A stretch of 64,000 nucleotides of DNA from Curvibacter sp. GWA2_63_95 (GTDB taxonomy: Bacteria; Pseudomonadota; Gammaproteobacteria; Burkholderiales; Burkholderiaceae_C), in NCBI GenBank assembly GCA_001795455.1, contig MGPB01000008.1:213711-277710 (forward strand), read 5' to 3'. Below, in pieces: positions 43,267 to 51,914 of the stretch. A model generated the notes under the pieces. The model was not told the origin of the DNA, made no database searches, and saw nothing but the letters and a program-made list of their open reading frames with translations. The translations under genes were made by a program, and so were the position numbers. Within the stretch, counting starts at the first letter, position 1. Each line of letters opens with the position of its first letter.

Positions 43267-43800
43267 TTGACCAATACGACGTCGAATTTCATAGAGCTGC
43301 AACCCGAGTCAGAGGCCTTGGGTACTGTTAGCGATTTTGTTAATGAATTTATTGACGCCGTGCAGCCACAGCACCTGTTTGATGACTTCAGCCGCCAGGA
43401 AACAGCACTCTTAAGCAATTATTTAGAGGTCTATGGTGTTCCGCGCCAATCCACTGTTATTCGTGCTGGTGACGCTGGAGACTTCTTGGCTTTTCTGATT
43501 ACGGGTAAAGCCGCTATCGTCAAAAACCTCAACGGTGTCGACACCGTTGTGCATGAGCTCTCGCCCGGTGAAGTCATCGGTGAAATCTCCTTGTTTGACG
43601 GTGAGACCCGCATTGCAAGCTGTGTGACCACCGAGCCCAGCGATTTTGCGGTCCTCTCGTCGCAAAGTCTCAACGCCTTGTTGGCCGACCATCCCCGACT
43701 GGGCAACAAGTTTTTGCTCATGGTCGTCAAACTCACAGCTAAGCGTCTTCGCCAAGCGCTGACGTCCCCAACCCACAGCGCCCTCGACGCCAGTCTGTAA
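43267..43800 (+). CDS. Single-domain cyclic-nucleotide-binding protein
   Basis: A 177-residue protein with one cNMP-binding fold and no DNA-binding domain. The phosphate-binding cassette reads GEISLFDGETRIASC (105-119) with Gly105, Glu106 and Arg115, as in CRP, so ligand binding is plausible. A basic helix follows and the protein ends soon after, where a CRP-type factor would have its helix-turn-helix. The start is a TTG with AGGAG eight bases upstream; there is no closer ATG. It sits between epsB and epsL, so it may link a nucleotide signal to polysaccharide assembly. The ligand and partner are unknown. Confidence 0.82.
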   Translation: MTNTTSNFIELQPESEALGTVSDFVNEFIDAVQPQHLFDDFSRQETALLSNYLEVYGVPRQSTVIRAGDAGDFLAFLITGKAAIVKNLNGVDTVVHELSPGEVIGEISLFDGETRIASCVTTEPSDFAVLSSQSLNALLADHPRLGNKFLLMVVKLTAKRLRQALTSPTHSALDASL

Positions 43801-43809
43801 TCCATCTCC

Positions 43810-44952
43810 ATGAGCTCGCACCCACTACGCCTAGGGTCAGGTGTATTTCTTTTGGCCGTGGTGCCCTCTCTGTGGGCGCAAGCCCAGGACGTGGTGACAC
43901 TGCGTGCAGGCCTCAGCGTGTTGAACTCCGATAACTTTTTCCGCACCAGCGGGGCCTCTGCAGTGTCTGAACGGGTGACAACCCAAAGCACGGGCATCAA
44001 CGTTGCATTGCCTTATGGCCTTCAGCAATTTGATTTGGACGCAAGCCTCACAGGTAACCAGTACCAAACCAATAGCAGTTTCGACTACATAGGCCAAAAC
44101 TACAGCGCAGCGTGGCGCTGGAGTTTGACACCCCGCTTGACTGGCAACCTTCGTAGTACGCGCACTGAAACCCTCAACGCGACCACAGACAGTGTGAACC
44201 CCAATTTGCGCAATAAAAACAAGACGCAAAGCACGGAACTCTCCCTCGCCTATGGGTTGCGTGGCCCTTGGCAGTTGACCACTGGCCTGTCTGACAACAG
44301 CTCCATTAATGAGAGAGCCTTGGTTGGCCAATCCGACAATCGCTCCACTGGCGCCAATATCGGCCTGCGCTATGAGGCCGCCCCTGGAACAACGCTGGCT
44401 TACGCATTGCAGCAAGGCCGTGGTGTGAGCAACACCGACTACACCAGCACCTCACACAACCTCACTGCACAGTGGACCCCAAGCGGGAAAACCAACGTGG
44501 GTGCCCGACTCAACCACAGCCAGCAGCGCTACGGACCCACCCCCCAGTTTGACTACAGCGGCTTTGCTGGTGGCCTGAGCGTTGAGTGGCGTATGTCAGG
44601 CAAGACTTCTTTGCAGGCCAGTTGGCAGCGCGATCTCTCCAGCTACCAAACCAATGGCACGACCCACGCCCAGACCGACAGTTTCACACTATCGCCCATG
44701 TGGCAAATTTCTCCTGAATCGTCTTTGCGCCTCCAGTACCGCCATGCACAGAGGTTAGACCAAGGCAACCCCACCGGCATGCCCACCAACAGATTGGACT
44801 ACCTCCATGACACCTCTGTTTCTTACACTTGGCAGCCACGCAAGCAGGCCACACTGAGCGTGACCTTCGCCGAGTCCACTCGCCAAAGCAACATCGCCAA
44901 TACCGATTACGTAGCTCGGCAACTCACGTTGGCCGCGCAGTTCGCTTTTTAG
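43810..44952 (+). CDS. epsL: EpsL-type outer-membrane beta-barrel protein
   Basis: A 380-residue exported protein: the signal peptide ends at LWAQAQ (about residue 22), then a series of alternating polar/hydrophobic strands ending in aromatic residues, and the C-terminal strand LTLAAQFAF with the final phenylalanine recognised by the BAM complex. It resembles the EpsL family of methanolan-type exopolysaccharide operons. It may be the outer-membrane channel or an accessory to it. It starts nine bases after the cNMP-binding gene. Confidence 0.85.
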   Translation: MSSHPLRLGSGVFLLAVVPSLWAQAQDVVTLRAGLSVLNSDNFFRTSGASAVSERVTTQSTGINVALPYGLQQFDLDASLTGNQYQTNSSFDYIGQNYSAAWRWSLTPRLTGNLRSTRTETLNATTDSVNPNLRNKNKTQSTELSLAYGLRGPWQLTTGLSDNSSINERALVGQSDNRSTGANIGLRYEAAPGTTLAYALQQGRGVSNTDYTSTSHNLTAQWTPSGKTNVGARLNHSQQRYGPTPQFDYSGFAGGLSVEWRMSGKTSLQASWQRDLSSYQTNGTTHAQTDSFTLSPMWQISPESSLRLQYRHAQRLDQGNPTGMPTNRLDYLHDTSVSYTWQPRKQATLSVTFAESTRQSNIANTDYVARQLTLAAQFAF

Positions 44953-44974
44953 TTTTTAAGGGTAGGTAATAAAT

Positions 44975-46072
44975 ATGTTCCAGCAACGCACCAACAAACG
45001 TTCTTTTGCCACTCTCATCATTGCCAGCGCGGTTGTCCTTGCCATTGCGGGTTGCGGCAAAAAAGAAGTCACCAGCACGCAGGTGGTCGCTTCTGTGGAC
45101 GGAGAGGAAATCTCGGTTCACCAAGTGAATGCACTATTGGGTAAGGCACGTGGCGTTACCCAGGAAACACTTCCATTGGCAAAGGCGGAAATCCTGGGGA
45201 GCCTGGTGGACCAGCAATTGGCCATCAATATGGCACTCAGCAAAAAGCTGGATCGTGAGCCTGAAATCGTTGCAGCCATAGAAACCGCCAAGCGCGAAAT
45301 CCTTGCCCGCGCTGCGCTAGAGCAAATTGCATCTGCACAAGCCAAACCCACCGAAGAAGAAGCCAAAAAATACTACGCTGACAATCCTGCATTGTTCAGC
45401 CAACGCCGGATCTACAACCTGCAAGAAATCACACTGAGTAAAGCCACACCCAACCTGGACCAAGTGCGTGCCCGCGTTGCGTCTGCCAAAAGCATGGAAG
45501 AAATCGCCGCCTGGCTGAAAGAGCGCAATATCAACTTCGCACCAAACTCTGGAACCCGCTCTGCCGAACAACTGCCCCTCGAGATTTTGCCCAAGCTGCA
45601 TGCCCTGAAAGACGGCCAAATTGCATTTGTGGAAAGCAAAGACAATTTCCTTGTCATGCGAGTTGCCGGTTCGCAGCTTCAACCCGTATCCGAGGCGCAG
45701 GCTTTGCCAGCCATCAATGTGTTCCTCACCAATCAACGGGGCGGGGAGGCCATCAAGGCAGCCAGGGCTGACATGAAGAGCAAGGCCAAGATTGAATACT
45801 TTGGCGAATTTGCAGGTGGCGAGGCCGCCCTCAAGACAAAGGCCAAAGCAGAGGCTGACGCCGCAGCAGAGGCCAAAGCCAAAGCCGCTGCCGATGCAAA
45901 AGCCACCGCAGATGCGACTGCCAAGCTCAAGGCTGAAGAACAAGCCGCTGCCCAAGCAGAGCAAGAAGCACGTGCCAAGGCACGTGATGACGCGCGTAGT
46001 CAGGCTGGGCAAGCGGAGCCGGCGAGCCCCAACGCAGCCAACCTAGAAAAAGGCTTGAAGGGACTCAAATGA
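44975..46072 (+). CDS. epsD: EpsD-type peptidyl-prolyl isomerase lipoprotein
   Basis: A 365-residue lipoprotein: the signal sequence ends AIAGC with Cys27 as the lipid site. A SurA-like helical part (residues 45-115) is followed by a parvulin-like section with RIYNLQEITL and LKDGQIAFVESKDNFLVMRV. The last 80 residues are an extended Ala/Lys/Glu coiled-coil (many KAKAEA-type repeats), longer than I expect for EpsD. It may help fold EpsL or the export channel. It overlaps epsE by four bases. Confidence 0.85.
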   Translation: MFQQRTNKRSFATLIIASAVVLAIAGCGKKEVTSTQVVASVDGEEISVHQVNALLGKARGVTQETLPLAKAEILGSLVDQQLAINMALSKKLDREPEIVAAIETAKREILARAALEQIASAQAKPTEEEAKKYYADNPALFSQRRIYNLQEITLSKATPNLDQVRARVASAKSMEEIAAWLKERNINFAPNSGTRSAEQLPLEILPKLHALKDGQIAFVESKDNFLVMRVAGSQLQPVSEAQALPAINVFLTNQRGGEAIKAARADMKSKAKIEYFGEFAGGEAALKTKAKAEADAAAEAKAKAAADAKATADATAKLKAEEQAAAQAEQEARAKARDDARSQAGQAEPASPNAANLEKGLKGLK

Positions 46073-46875
46073 CACTCCAAATGATTCTCCGCACACTCTG
46101 CCTCGGCGCAGTGTTGTGCTCCGGGCTTAGCCAAGCCCAAGACCAGGTCTTTGATGACAAGCTTGGTGCTGGTGACACCGTGCGCATCCAGGTCTTCCAA
46201 AATCCGGATCTCACGCTGGAAACCCGTATTCAGGAGTCTGGTGACATCACCTTTCCGCTCATCGGTTCCGTGCGCTTGGCGGGTTTAACCGTCCCCAATG
46301 CCGAAAAGCTCATTGCCACTGCGCTAAAGAACGGGGGCTACATGCAGCAGCCCCAGATCAATGTGAGCCAGGTTCAATCCCGCCGCAAACAGCTCGCCAT
46401 CATGGGCGCCGTGCTCAAGCCTGGCCTGCACCCCCTGGAGTACATTCAAACCCGTCTGTCTGATGTGTTGGCATTGGCGGGGGGGGTTGCGCAGGGCGGG
46501 GCCGACACCGTCGTGGTGACTGGTCAACGTGACGGGCGCCCCTTCCGCCAAGAAGTCGACCTGCTCTCCATCTACCTCCAAGGCACGGCTGGCAACAACC
46601 TCGTCATGGCTCCGGGTGACACCGTATACGTGAGTCGTGCCCCCGTCTACTACATTTACGGTGAGGCCCAACGCTCTGGCTCATTCCGCGTTGAGCGCAA
46701 CATGACCTTCCTGCAGGCGCTTGCAAGCGCCGGTGGCCCCACCGCGCGCGGCACCGAAAAAGGCTTGCGTGTGCACCGCCACAGCCTGGACGGCAAGGTA
46801 ACGGAACTCACCCCGTCGCTAACTGACATGGTGCAACCTGACGATGTGATCTTTGTGCGCGAAAGCCTGTTTTAA
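46069..46875 (+). CDS. epsE: EpsE polysaccharide export protein (Wza/KpsD-like)
   Basis: A 268-residue periplasmic export protein with a signal peptide ending LSQAQ (about residue 23), the export domain from LGAGDTVRIQVFQNPDL (about 29-45) and SLBB-type beta-grasp segments after residue 100. The C-terminal YYIYGEAQRSGSFRVE belongs to a second SLBB unit. Unlike Wza it has no lipobox cysteine and no long C-terminal pore helix, so it may depend on EpsL to cross the outer membrane. It contains a run of seven Gs. Confidence 0.92.
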   Translation: MTLQMILRTLCLGAVLCSGLSQAQDQVFDDKLGAGDTVRIQVFQNPDLTLETRIQESGDITFPLIGSVRLAGLTVPNAEKLIATALKNGGYMQQPQINVSQVQSRRKQLAIMGAVLKPGLHPLEYIQTRLSDVLALAGGVAQGGADTVVVTGQRDGRPFRQEVDLLSIYLQGTAGNNLVMAPGDTVYVSRAPVYYIYGEAQRSGSFRVERNMTFLQALASAGGPTARGTEKGLRVHRHSLDGKVTELTPSLTDMVQPDDVIFVRESLF

Positions 46876-46886
46876 GTGAACACGCC

Positions 46887-48317
46887 ATGACGCCCAAGCA
46901 AATCTTTCTTATCGTCTTTGCCCACCGGTACATTGCTGCCTTGGCATTTGTCGTGGTGGCCATTGCCGGTGGTGCCTACACCTGGACAACCCCCAAGGCT
47001 TACCAGGCCACCACCGACTTGCTGGTCGACTCTCGCGTCGATCCCATTGCTGGCACTGCCGCAGGAGGTGGCAACTACATCGCAACCCAAATCGCCATTC
47101 TGCAGAGTGAACGGGTGGCTATTGGCGTAGTCAAGCGCTTGCGCATTGCAGATACCCCCAGCCTTGTAGACCAGTGGAAAAACGCCACGCAAGGCAAAGT
47201 CCCGCTGGAAAACCACTACGCCAACATCCTGCGCCGTGGCCTCCTGGCAGAGCCCCTGCGCGGTAGCAACGTTATCCGCCTCACGTTTGAGGGGGGTGAC
47301 CCCAAATTCGTGACTGGTGTGGTCAACACCTACGCACAGGCCTACCTCGATCTCGTCATCGACCTGCGCGTGGAGCCTGTGCGCCAATATGCGGACTGGT
47401 TTGAAGACCGCCTGAAAACCCTCCGCGACAACGTAGAGTCCTCACAAGCCAAACTCTCCGAGTACCAGCGCGAAAAAGGCATTGTCGGTAATGACCAACG
47501 TGCCGACATCGAAGGCCAGCGCCTCGACGCACTCTTGGCCCAGCTTGTTGCCCTGCAGGGAGAAAACATGGGCATCAGCAGCCGCCAAAAAACAGCGAGT
47601 GATGAACTCTCGCCAGACGTTCAAGCCAGCCCTGTCGTGCAAGGCCTGCGTGCAGAGCTTAGCCGTGCCGAAAACAAGCTGACCGAACTTAGCGTGAACT
47701 TGGGTCCCAACCATCCCCAGCGCGTGCAGTTGGCAGCACAAGTAGACGAACTCAAGCAGCAGTTGTCCAAGGAAATTGGTCGCGTCTCCGGCAGCACACG
47801 CGTTGCCAAAACCACCGCGGGCCTGCGCGAGAGCGAACTGCGCGCCGCCATCGATGCCCAGAAAGAGCGCGTCCTCTCACTCCGTGCCGAACGCGACCAA
47901 GTGGCCGTGTTGGCCCAAGACGTAGAGGCCGCCAAACGCATTTATGACTCGGTATTGCAACGCAGCAACCAGCTCAACCTGGAAAAACAAACTGACCAAG
48001 CCAACGTCTCCATCCTCAGCCCGGCCATCGAGCCATCCGCACCTTCGAAACCCAACATTCCCAAATACATTGCGGGCACATTGTTGGGGGCCTTGGGTGC
48101 CGCGTTTGCCGCGGCCATGGGCCTGGAGCTACTCAGCCGCAAAGTGCGCGTAGTGGAAGACATCATGATCGACGACATCCCGGTGCTCGGCATCATCGAG
48201 CGGCGTGGCGATGCGTACAGCCTGTCAGAGCGCTGGGCGCTATTCCGCAAATTCTTCACCAAGCGCAAACTGCGCAAAGAAATGGCGACATCAAGCCGAC
48301 TGGCAGGACTGTCATGA
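46887..48317 (+). CDS. epsF: EpsF chain-length determinant protein
   Basis: A 476-residue Wzz/PCP-type protein. The first membrane helix is AALAFVVVAIAGGAYTW (about 13-29), followed by a periplasmic coiled-coil region (about 150-350), and the second helix is GTLLGALGAAFAAAMGLELL near residue 405. It regulates polymer length and partners the kinase EpsG, which it overlaps by four bases. The basic cytoplasmic tail after the second helix (RKVR...KRKLRKEM) has no kinase domain. Confidence 0.93.
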   Translation: MTPKQIFLIVFAHRYIAALAFVVVAIAGGAYTWTTPKAYQATTDLLVDSRVDPIAGTAAGGGNYIATQIAILQSERVAIGVVKRLRIADTPSLVDQWKNATQGKVPLENHYANILRRGLLAEPLRGSNVIRLTFEGGDPKFVTGVVNTYAQAYLDLVIDLRVEPVRQYADWFEDRLKTLRDNVESSQAKLSEYQREKGIVGNDQRADIEGQRLDALLAQLVALQGENMGISSRQKTASDELSPDVQASPVVQGLRAELSRAENKLTELSVNLGPNHPQRVQLAAQVDELKQQLSKEIGRVSGSTRVAKTTAGLRESELRAAIDAQKERVLSLRAERDQVAVLAQDVEAAKRIYDSVLQRSNQLNLEKQTDQANVSILSPAIEPSAPSKPNIPKYIAGTLLGALGAAFAAAMGLELLSRKVRVVEDIMIDDIPVLGIIERRGDAYSLSERWALFRKFFTKRKLRKEMATSSRLAGLS

Positions 48318-49267
48318 GTGAATCCAAATTTCGCAACTCCTCGCTTTTTCCGGAAGATGTTGACATCGACCTCAACGGTTTGGACACCTCTGTAGCCAAA
48401 GCAAAAAACAAGCGTTCCATTGGCACCATCCTGGTAGAGGCGGGCATCATCAGCGAAGATGACGCCTTGCGCGTCATGGCCTTGCAGCGCGAGAAGAAAA
48501 TCCGCTTCGGTGAGGCTGCCATCATGATGGGCCTCATCAGCGAAGGTGACATCCGCTACGCCCTCTCGTACCAGTACGAATACGCCTATTTGCCACGCTC
48601 CAGCGGCAAGGTTACCAACCCCGAGTTGGTGGCCGCCTACATGCCCTTTAGCCACGAGGTAGACCAACTGCGTGCCATTCGCAGTCAGCTGAAACTCCGT
48701 TGGTTCGACAAAGCCCAAGGCCACGCCATGTTGGCCGTAGTGGGGGCGGGCAGGACAGAGGGCGGCAGCTACTTGGCCGCCAATCTCGCCATCGTATTTG
48801 CCCAAATGGGCGAGCGCACCTTGTTGATTGACACCGACATGCGCACTCCCCGCCAGCATGTCTTGTTCCAGCTTAACAACCAGTTGGGCTTCTCCAGCCT
48901 GCTGGCCGGCCGCGCTGCAGTGGCCAGCGCGCTGCACAGCATTGGCTTCATCCCCAATCTGGACGTGCTGCCCGCAGGCCCTATCCCGCCCAACCCGCTG
49001 GAGTTGCTCAACCGCGACAACCTCACCGAGCTGTTTGAGTGGGCTGGCAAAACCTACGACATCGTCATCATCGACACCACCTCAGTTTCTGCGGGGGCCG
49101 ATGCCATGATCGTGGCAGACAAAGCCGGTGCCGCCTTGGCCGTTGCGCGGGCGAACAGCACCAAACTCTCCGCCTTCAAAGACATGATGGGTGAACTCAA
49201 GCGCTCCAATATCAATGTAGTGGGCTCCGTGCTGAACGACCCTCCACTTGTTGATGTCGCGCCCTAA
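48314..49267 (+). CDS. epsG: EpsG BY-kinase-like protein with altered P-loop
   Basis: A 317-residue protein. Residues about 33-90 form an MshEN-like module (GTILVEAGIISEDDALRVMA). The C-terminal part has the bacterial tyrosine-kinase fold: P-loop region VVGAGRTEGGSYLAANLA (142-159), Walker A' LLIDTDMRTP and Walker B IVIIDTTS. The P-loop lysine is missing: GEGK is replaced by TEGG (Gly151), and no tyrosine cluster ends the protein. It may be a weak kinase or a regulatory ATP-binding protein for chain length. Confidence 0.88.
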   Translation: MSESKFRNSSLFPEDVDIDLNGLDTSVAKAKNKRSIGTILVEAGIISEDDALRVMALQREKKIRFGEAAIMMGLISEGDIRYALSYQYEYAYLPRSSGKVTNPELVAAYMPFSHEVDQLRAIRSQLKLRWFDKAQGHAMLAVVGAGRTEGGSYLAANLAIVFAQMGERTLLIDTDMRTPRQHVLFQLNNQLGFSSLLAGRAAVASALHSIGFIPNLDVLPAGPIPPNPLELLNRDNLTELFEWAGKTYDIVIIDTTSVSAGADAMIVADKAGAALAVARANSTKLSAFKDMMGELKRSNINVVGSVLNDPPLVDVAP

Positions 49268-49287
49268 GCCTGCGTAGACGCGAATCC

Positions 49288-50796
49288 ATGCCGGAATTTC
49301 TGCGGTCGTTGCTGGTGGTGCTCTTTTTGGCCACCGGCATTTTCTATTTTGCGAAAAAATACGCCCAACCTTTGGGTTTGGACCCCAAGGTATTGCAGCC
49401 GCGTATCACCGCTTGGTATTTGATTACTTGCGCTGCATTCCTAAGTCCAAATTTCTGGATATTTGCTGCAATCGCTGCGTTTGTTTTGAATCGTGCCGCA
49501 AAGCAAGACAAGAATCCCTTGGCCCTAAGTTTCTTTGTTTTGTATGCGGTACCGTTGTTTCAAAAGCAAATACCGGGTGCAGGCATCGTTAACTACCTCT
49601 TTGACATTAATTATTTCCATTTGATTTTGTTCGTTATCTTTGTGCCTTTGTATTTAAAAATACGCAGAGCCAAAGATACGGCTCCCTTAGGAAGTGTTTG
49701 GCCCGATAAGTTCATCATTGGGTATGTTGTCTATTCTTTGGTCCTGGTTTTTTTCAATACCACTATTACCAACTTCGCCCGGGTTGCTTTCACGCAATGT
49801 TTAGATGTGTTGTTGCCTTATTACGTGGCGAGTCGATACTTTCGCACGCTGAATGATTTTGCTGATGCAATCCAAGCCCTGTTAATTGCATCCTGTATTG
49901 CAGCCAGTATCGCTATTTTAGAGTTCGCCAAGGGTTGGCTTTTGTATTCAACCCTCGCTCCCAGCTTCGATATTTTTTGGGGTTATGGCGGCTATCTCCG
50001 CCGTGGAGAGAGTTTGCGCGCTCTGGCCAGTTCGGGGCAGGCTATTGTGCTGGGTTACACCATGGCTGTCGCATTGGGTTTGTATTGGTACCAAGCCAAA
50101 AAACACATCCAACAACAAAGAAGCCTCACTTGGGCTATAGGTTTGCTACTGTGTGCTGGTTTATTTGCACCGGTGTCCCGTGGCCCTTGGGTGGGTGCTG
50201 CACTCATGTTTTTGGTCTTTATATTTCTTGAACCTGCGCCACTTCAGCGTCTGCTGAAACTGGGTGTATTGGCATTCATACCCAGTTTAATATTTCTATT
50301 GACGCCTTATGGGGCGAAATTTATTAATTACTTGCCATTCGTTGGCTCGGTAGATGCTGAAACCGTAACGTATCGTCAGGATTTATTTGAGAATTCACTG
50401 CATGTAATACAAAATAACTTGTGGTTTGGTTCTTCAGACTATTTGAATACTGAAGAAATGGAATCCATGCGTGCTGGTGCTAATGGTGGAATAGTTGATT
50501 TGGTAAATTCTTATATTGCTATTGCATTGTCCGGTGGGCTCGTTGGCTTGGTTTTGTTTGTGGGGTATTTCTGGGCCTGTACCTATAGAGTTTTTTTTGC
50601 GCTGCGTCATGCAAAGGGTGCAGATGAGAGGATTTTAGGCCAAGCACTCCTGGGTACGATGTTAGGCATCATGTTCATGATATATACGGTGAGTAGTATT
50701 TTGATGATACCTGTCTTGTATTGGCTCTTAGGGGGTGTGTGTATTGCTTATTCTTTAATGGTAAGAAATCAAGAGCTTTTTCCAGTTAATAAATAA
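49288..50796 (+). CDS. Wzy/O-antigen-ligase-like polymerase
   Basis: A 502-residue integral membrane protein with about 11-13 hydrophobic segments. A large periplasmic loop occurs between about residues 350 and 395, and the motif PVSRGPWVGAALMF (about 290-303) resembles the Wzy_C/O-antigen ligase family. It sits where an exosortase gene is often found in related eps clusters but shows no exosortase motif. It is AT-richer than epsF and epsG. It most likely polymerises the exported repeat units. Confidence 0.82.
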   Translation: MPEFLRSLLVVLFLATGIFYFAKKYAQPLGLDPKVLQPRITAWYLITCAAFLSPNFWIFAAIAAFVLNRAAKQDKNPLALSFFVLYAVPLFQKQIPGAGIVNYLFDINYFHLILFVIFVPLYLKIRRAKDTAPLGSVWPDKFIIGYVVYSLVLVFFNTTITNFARVAFTQCLDVLLPYYVASRYFRTLNDFADAIQALLIASCIAASIAILEFAKGWLLYSTLAPSFDIFWGYGGYLRRGESLRALASSGQAIVLGYTMAVALGLYWYQAKKHIQQQRSLTWAIGLLLCAGLFAPVSRGPWVGAALMFLVFIFLEPAPLQRLLKLGVLAFIPSLIFLLTPYGAKFINYLPFVGSVDAETVTYRQDLFENSLHVIQNNLWFGSSDYLNTEEMESMRAGANGGIVDLVNSYIAIALSGGLVGLVLFVGYFWACTYRVFFALRHAKGADERILGQALLGTMLGIMFMIYTVSSILMIPVLYWLLGGVCIAYSLMVRNQELFPVNK

Positions 50797-50811
50797 CCCT
50801 AATGAGATGCT

Positions 50812-51909
50812 ATGAAACAGAGGCAGCCCGTCCCTAGACATTTTTCCACTTATATGGATGGGTTGCGTATATTGGCTGCATATTATGTTTTCCTGTTTCA
50901 TTTAAGAAACTATAAAATCGGTTTGCCTGGTATTTTGGAGAAAATTCCAAATCATGGTCATGACGCTGTTATCTTGTTTTTTGTGCTCTCGGGGTATGTC
51001 ATTGCTGCGACCGTAGACCGCAAGAAATCGACTGGTTGGCAAGACTATTTTTTGGATCGCGCTGCACGTGTCTACTCGGTCGCGGTGCCTACTTTGATTT
51101 TTTCTGCTTTGGTCGCTTTTGTCATCCAATGGACTATGCAGGATAGTGCGAGAAGCCTGTCTGCAATGGATGTATTGTCAAGCAGTGCTATCAATCTTTT
51201 ATTCCTTGGGCAATCTTGGAGTGTGGAGAGATGGGTTGTGTACAACCAGCCTTATTGGTCGTTGTGCTACGAAGTCCTGTATTACGCTCTGTTTGGTGTT
51301 GCTGTATTCGCTAAATCGCTGTGGCGATATGCCGGACTATTGATCGTTGGCCTCGTGGCTGGCCCCAAGGTTTTGCTGTTGCTGCCATGTTGGCTCTTGG
51401 GCGTCTACGCCTACCGCTGGAGGGATCGCCTGGTGCTTTCGCCGACGGTCGCTGTGGTGGTGGGGTTTGTACTTCCAGTTGTCGTGTTGGTGCTGCTCAA
51501 TAAAACAGGTTTTGGCCCATCCACTCGCGCTTGGATGGATGTGTTAATTGAAAACAGAAAAGACCGTTTGGAGTTTTCGGCAGATTTTTTGATCGACTAT
51601 GTGACTGCTGCATTGGTCGCTATCAACTTGTATGCGGCAAGATTCATTCCATTTAAATTTCCGATTGGTGCTGTTGCCTTCTTTAAAGGTGGTGCGAATA
51701 TTTCTTTCACGCTTTACCTCATGCATTTGCCATTGATTTATTTGGTATTGCATTTCGTGGCTGATGCAAGGCACACTTTGTTTTGGTTCTTTACTTGTGC
51801 TATTGGTGTCCCCTTGTTTTGTTACTTTGTTTCTCAATTTACAGAAATGAAGCGTGCTTCGTTACGCCAGTGGCTTGCGATGCGCCTTGCTGTATTTAAT
51901 ATACGTTGA
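50812..51909 (+). CDS. Acyltransferase 3 family membrane protein
   Basis: A 365-residue protein with about ten membrane helices. It begins FSTYMDGLRILAAYYVFLFH, the OafA-type start with the conserved histidine, and has FFVLSGYVIA near residue 63. These proteins O-acylate sugar residues of surface polysaccharides. The gene is AT-rich. It overlaps a weak TTG start for the next gene; the better ATG lies six bases downstream of its stop. The acyl group and sugar are unknown. Confidence 0.85.
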   Translation: MKQRQPVPRHFSTYMDGLRILAAYYVFLFHLRNYKIGLPGILEKIPNHGHDAVILFFVLSGYVIAATVDRKKSTGWQDYFLDRAARVYSVAVPTLIFSALVAFVIQWTMQDSARSLSAMDVLSSSAINLLFLGQSWSVERWVVYNQPYWSLCYEVLYYALFGVAVFAKSLWRYAGLLIVGLVAGPKVLLLLPCWLLGVYAYRWRDRLVLSPTVAVVVGFVLPVVVLVLLNKTGFGPSTRAWMDVLIENRKDRLEFSADFLIDYVTAALVAINLYAARFIPFKFPIGAVAFFKGGANISFTLYLMHLPLIYLVLHFVADARHTLFWFFTCAIGVPLFCYFVSQFTEMKRASLRQWLAMRLAVFNIR

Positions 51910-51914
51910 TTGCC

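Noticed and set aside
45830..46040. Repetitive DNA at the end of epsD as a CRISPR or tandem array
   Set aside because: The pattern is low-complexity codon repetition for Ala, Lys and Glu with no regular spacer-repeat structure.
49288..50796. Exosortase in the position after epsG
   Set aside because: The protein is hydrophobic but has an O-antigen-polymerase-like pattern with a large periplasmic loop and none of the Cys/Arg/His exosortase signature that I can see.
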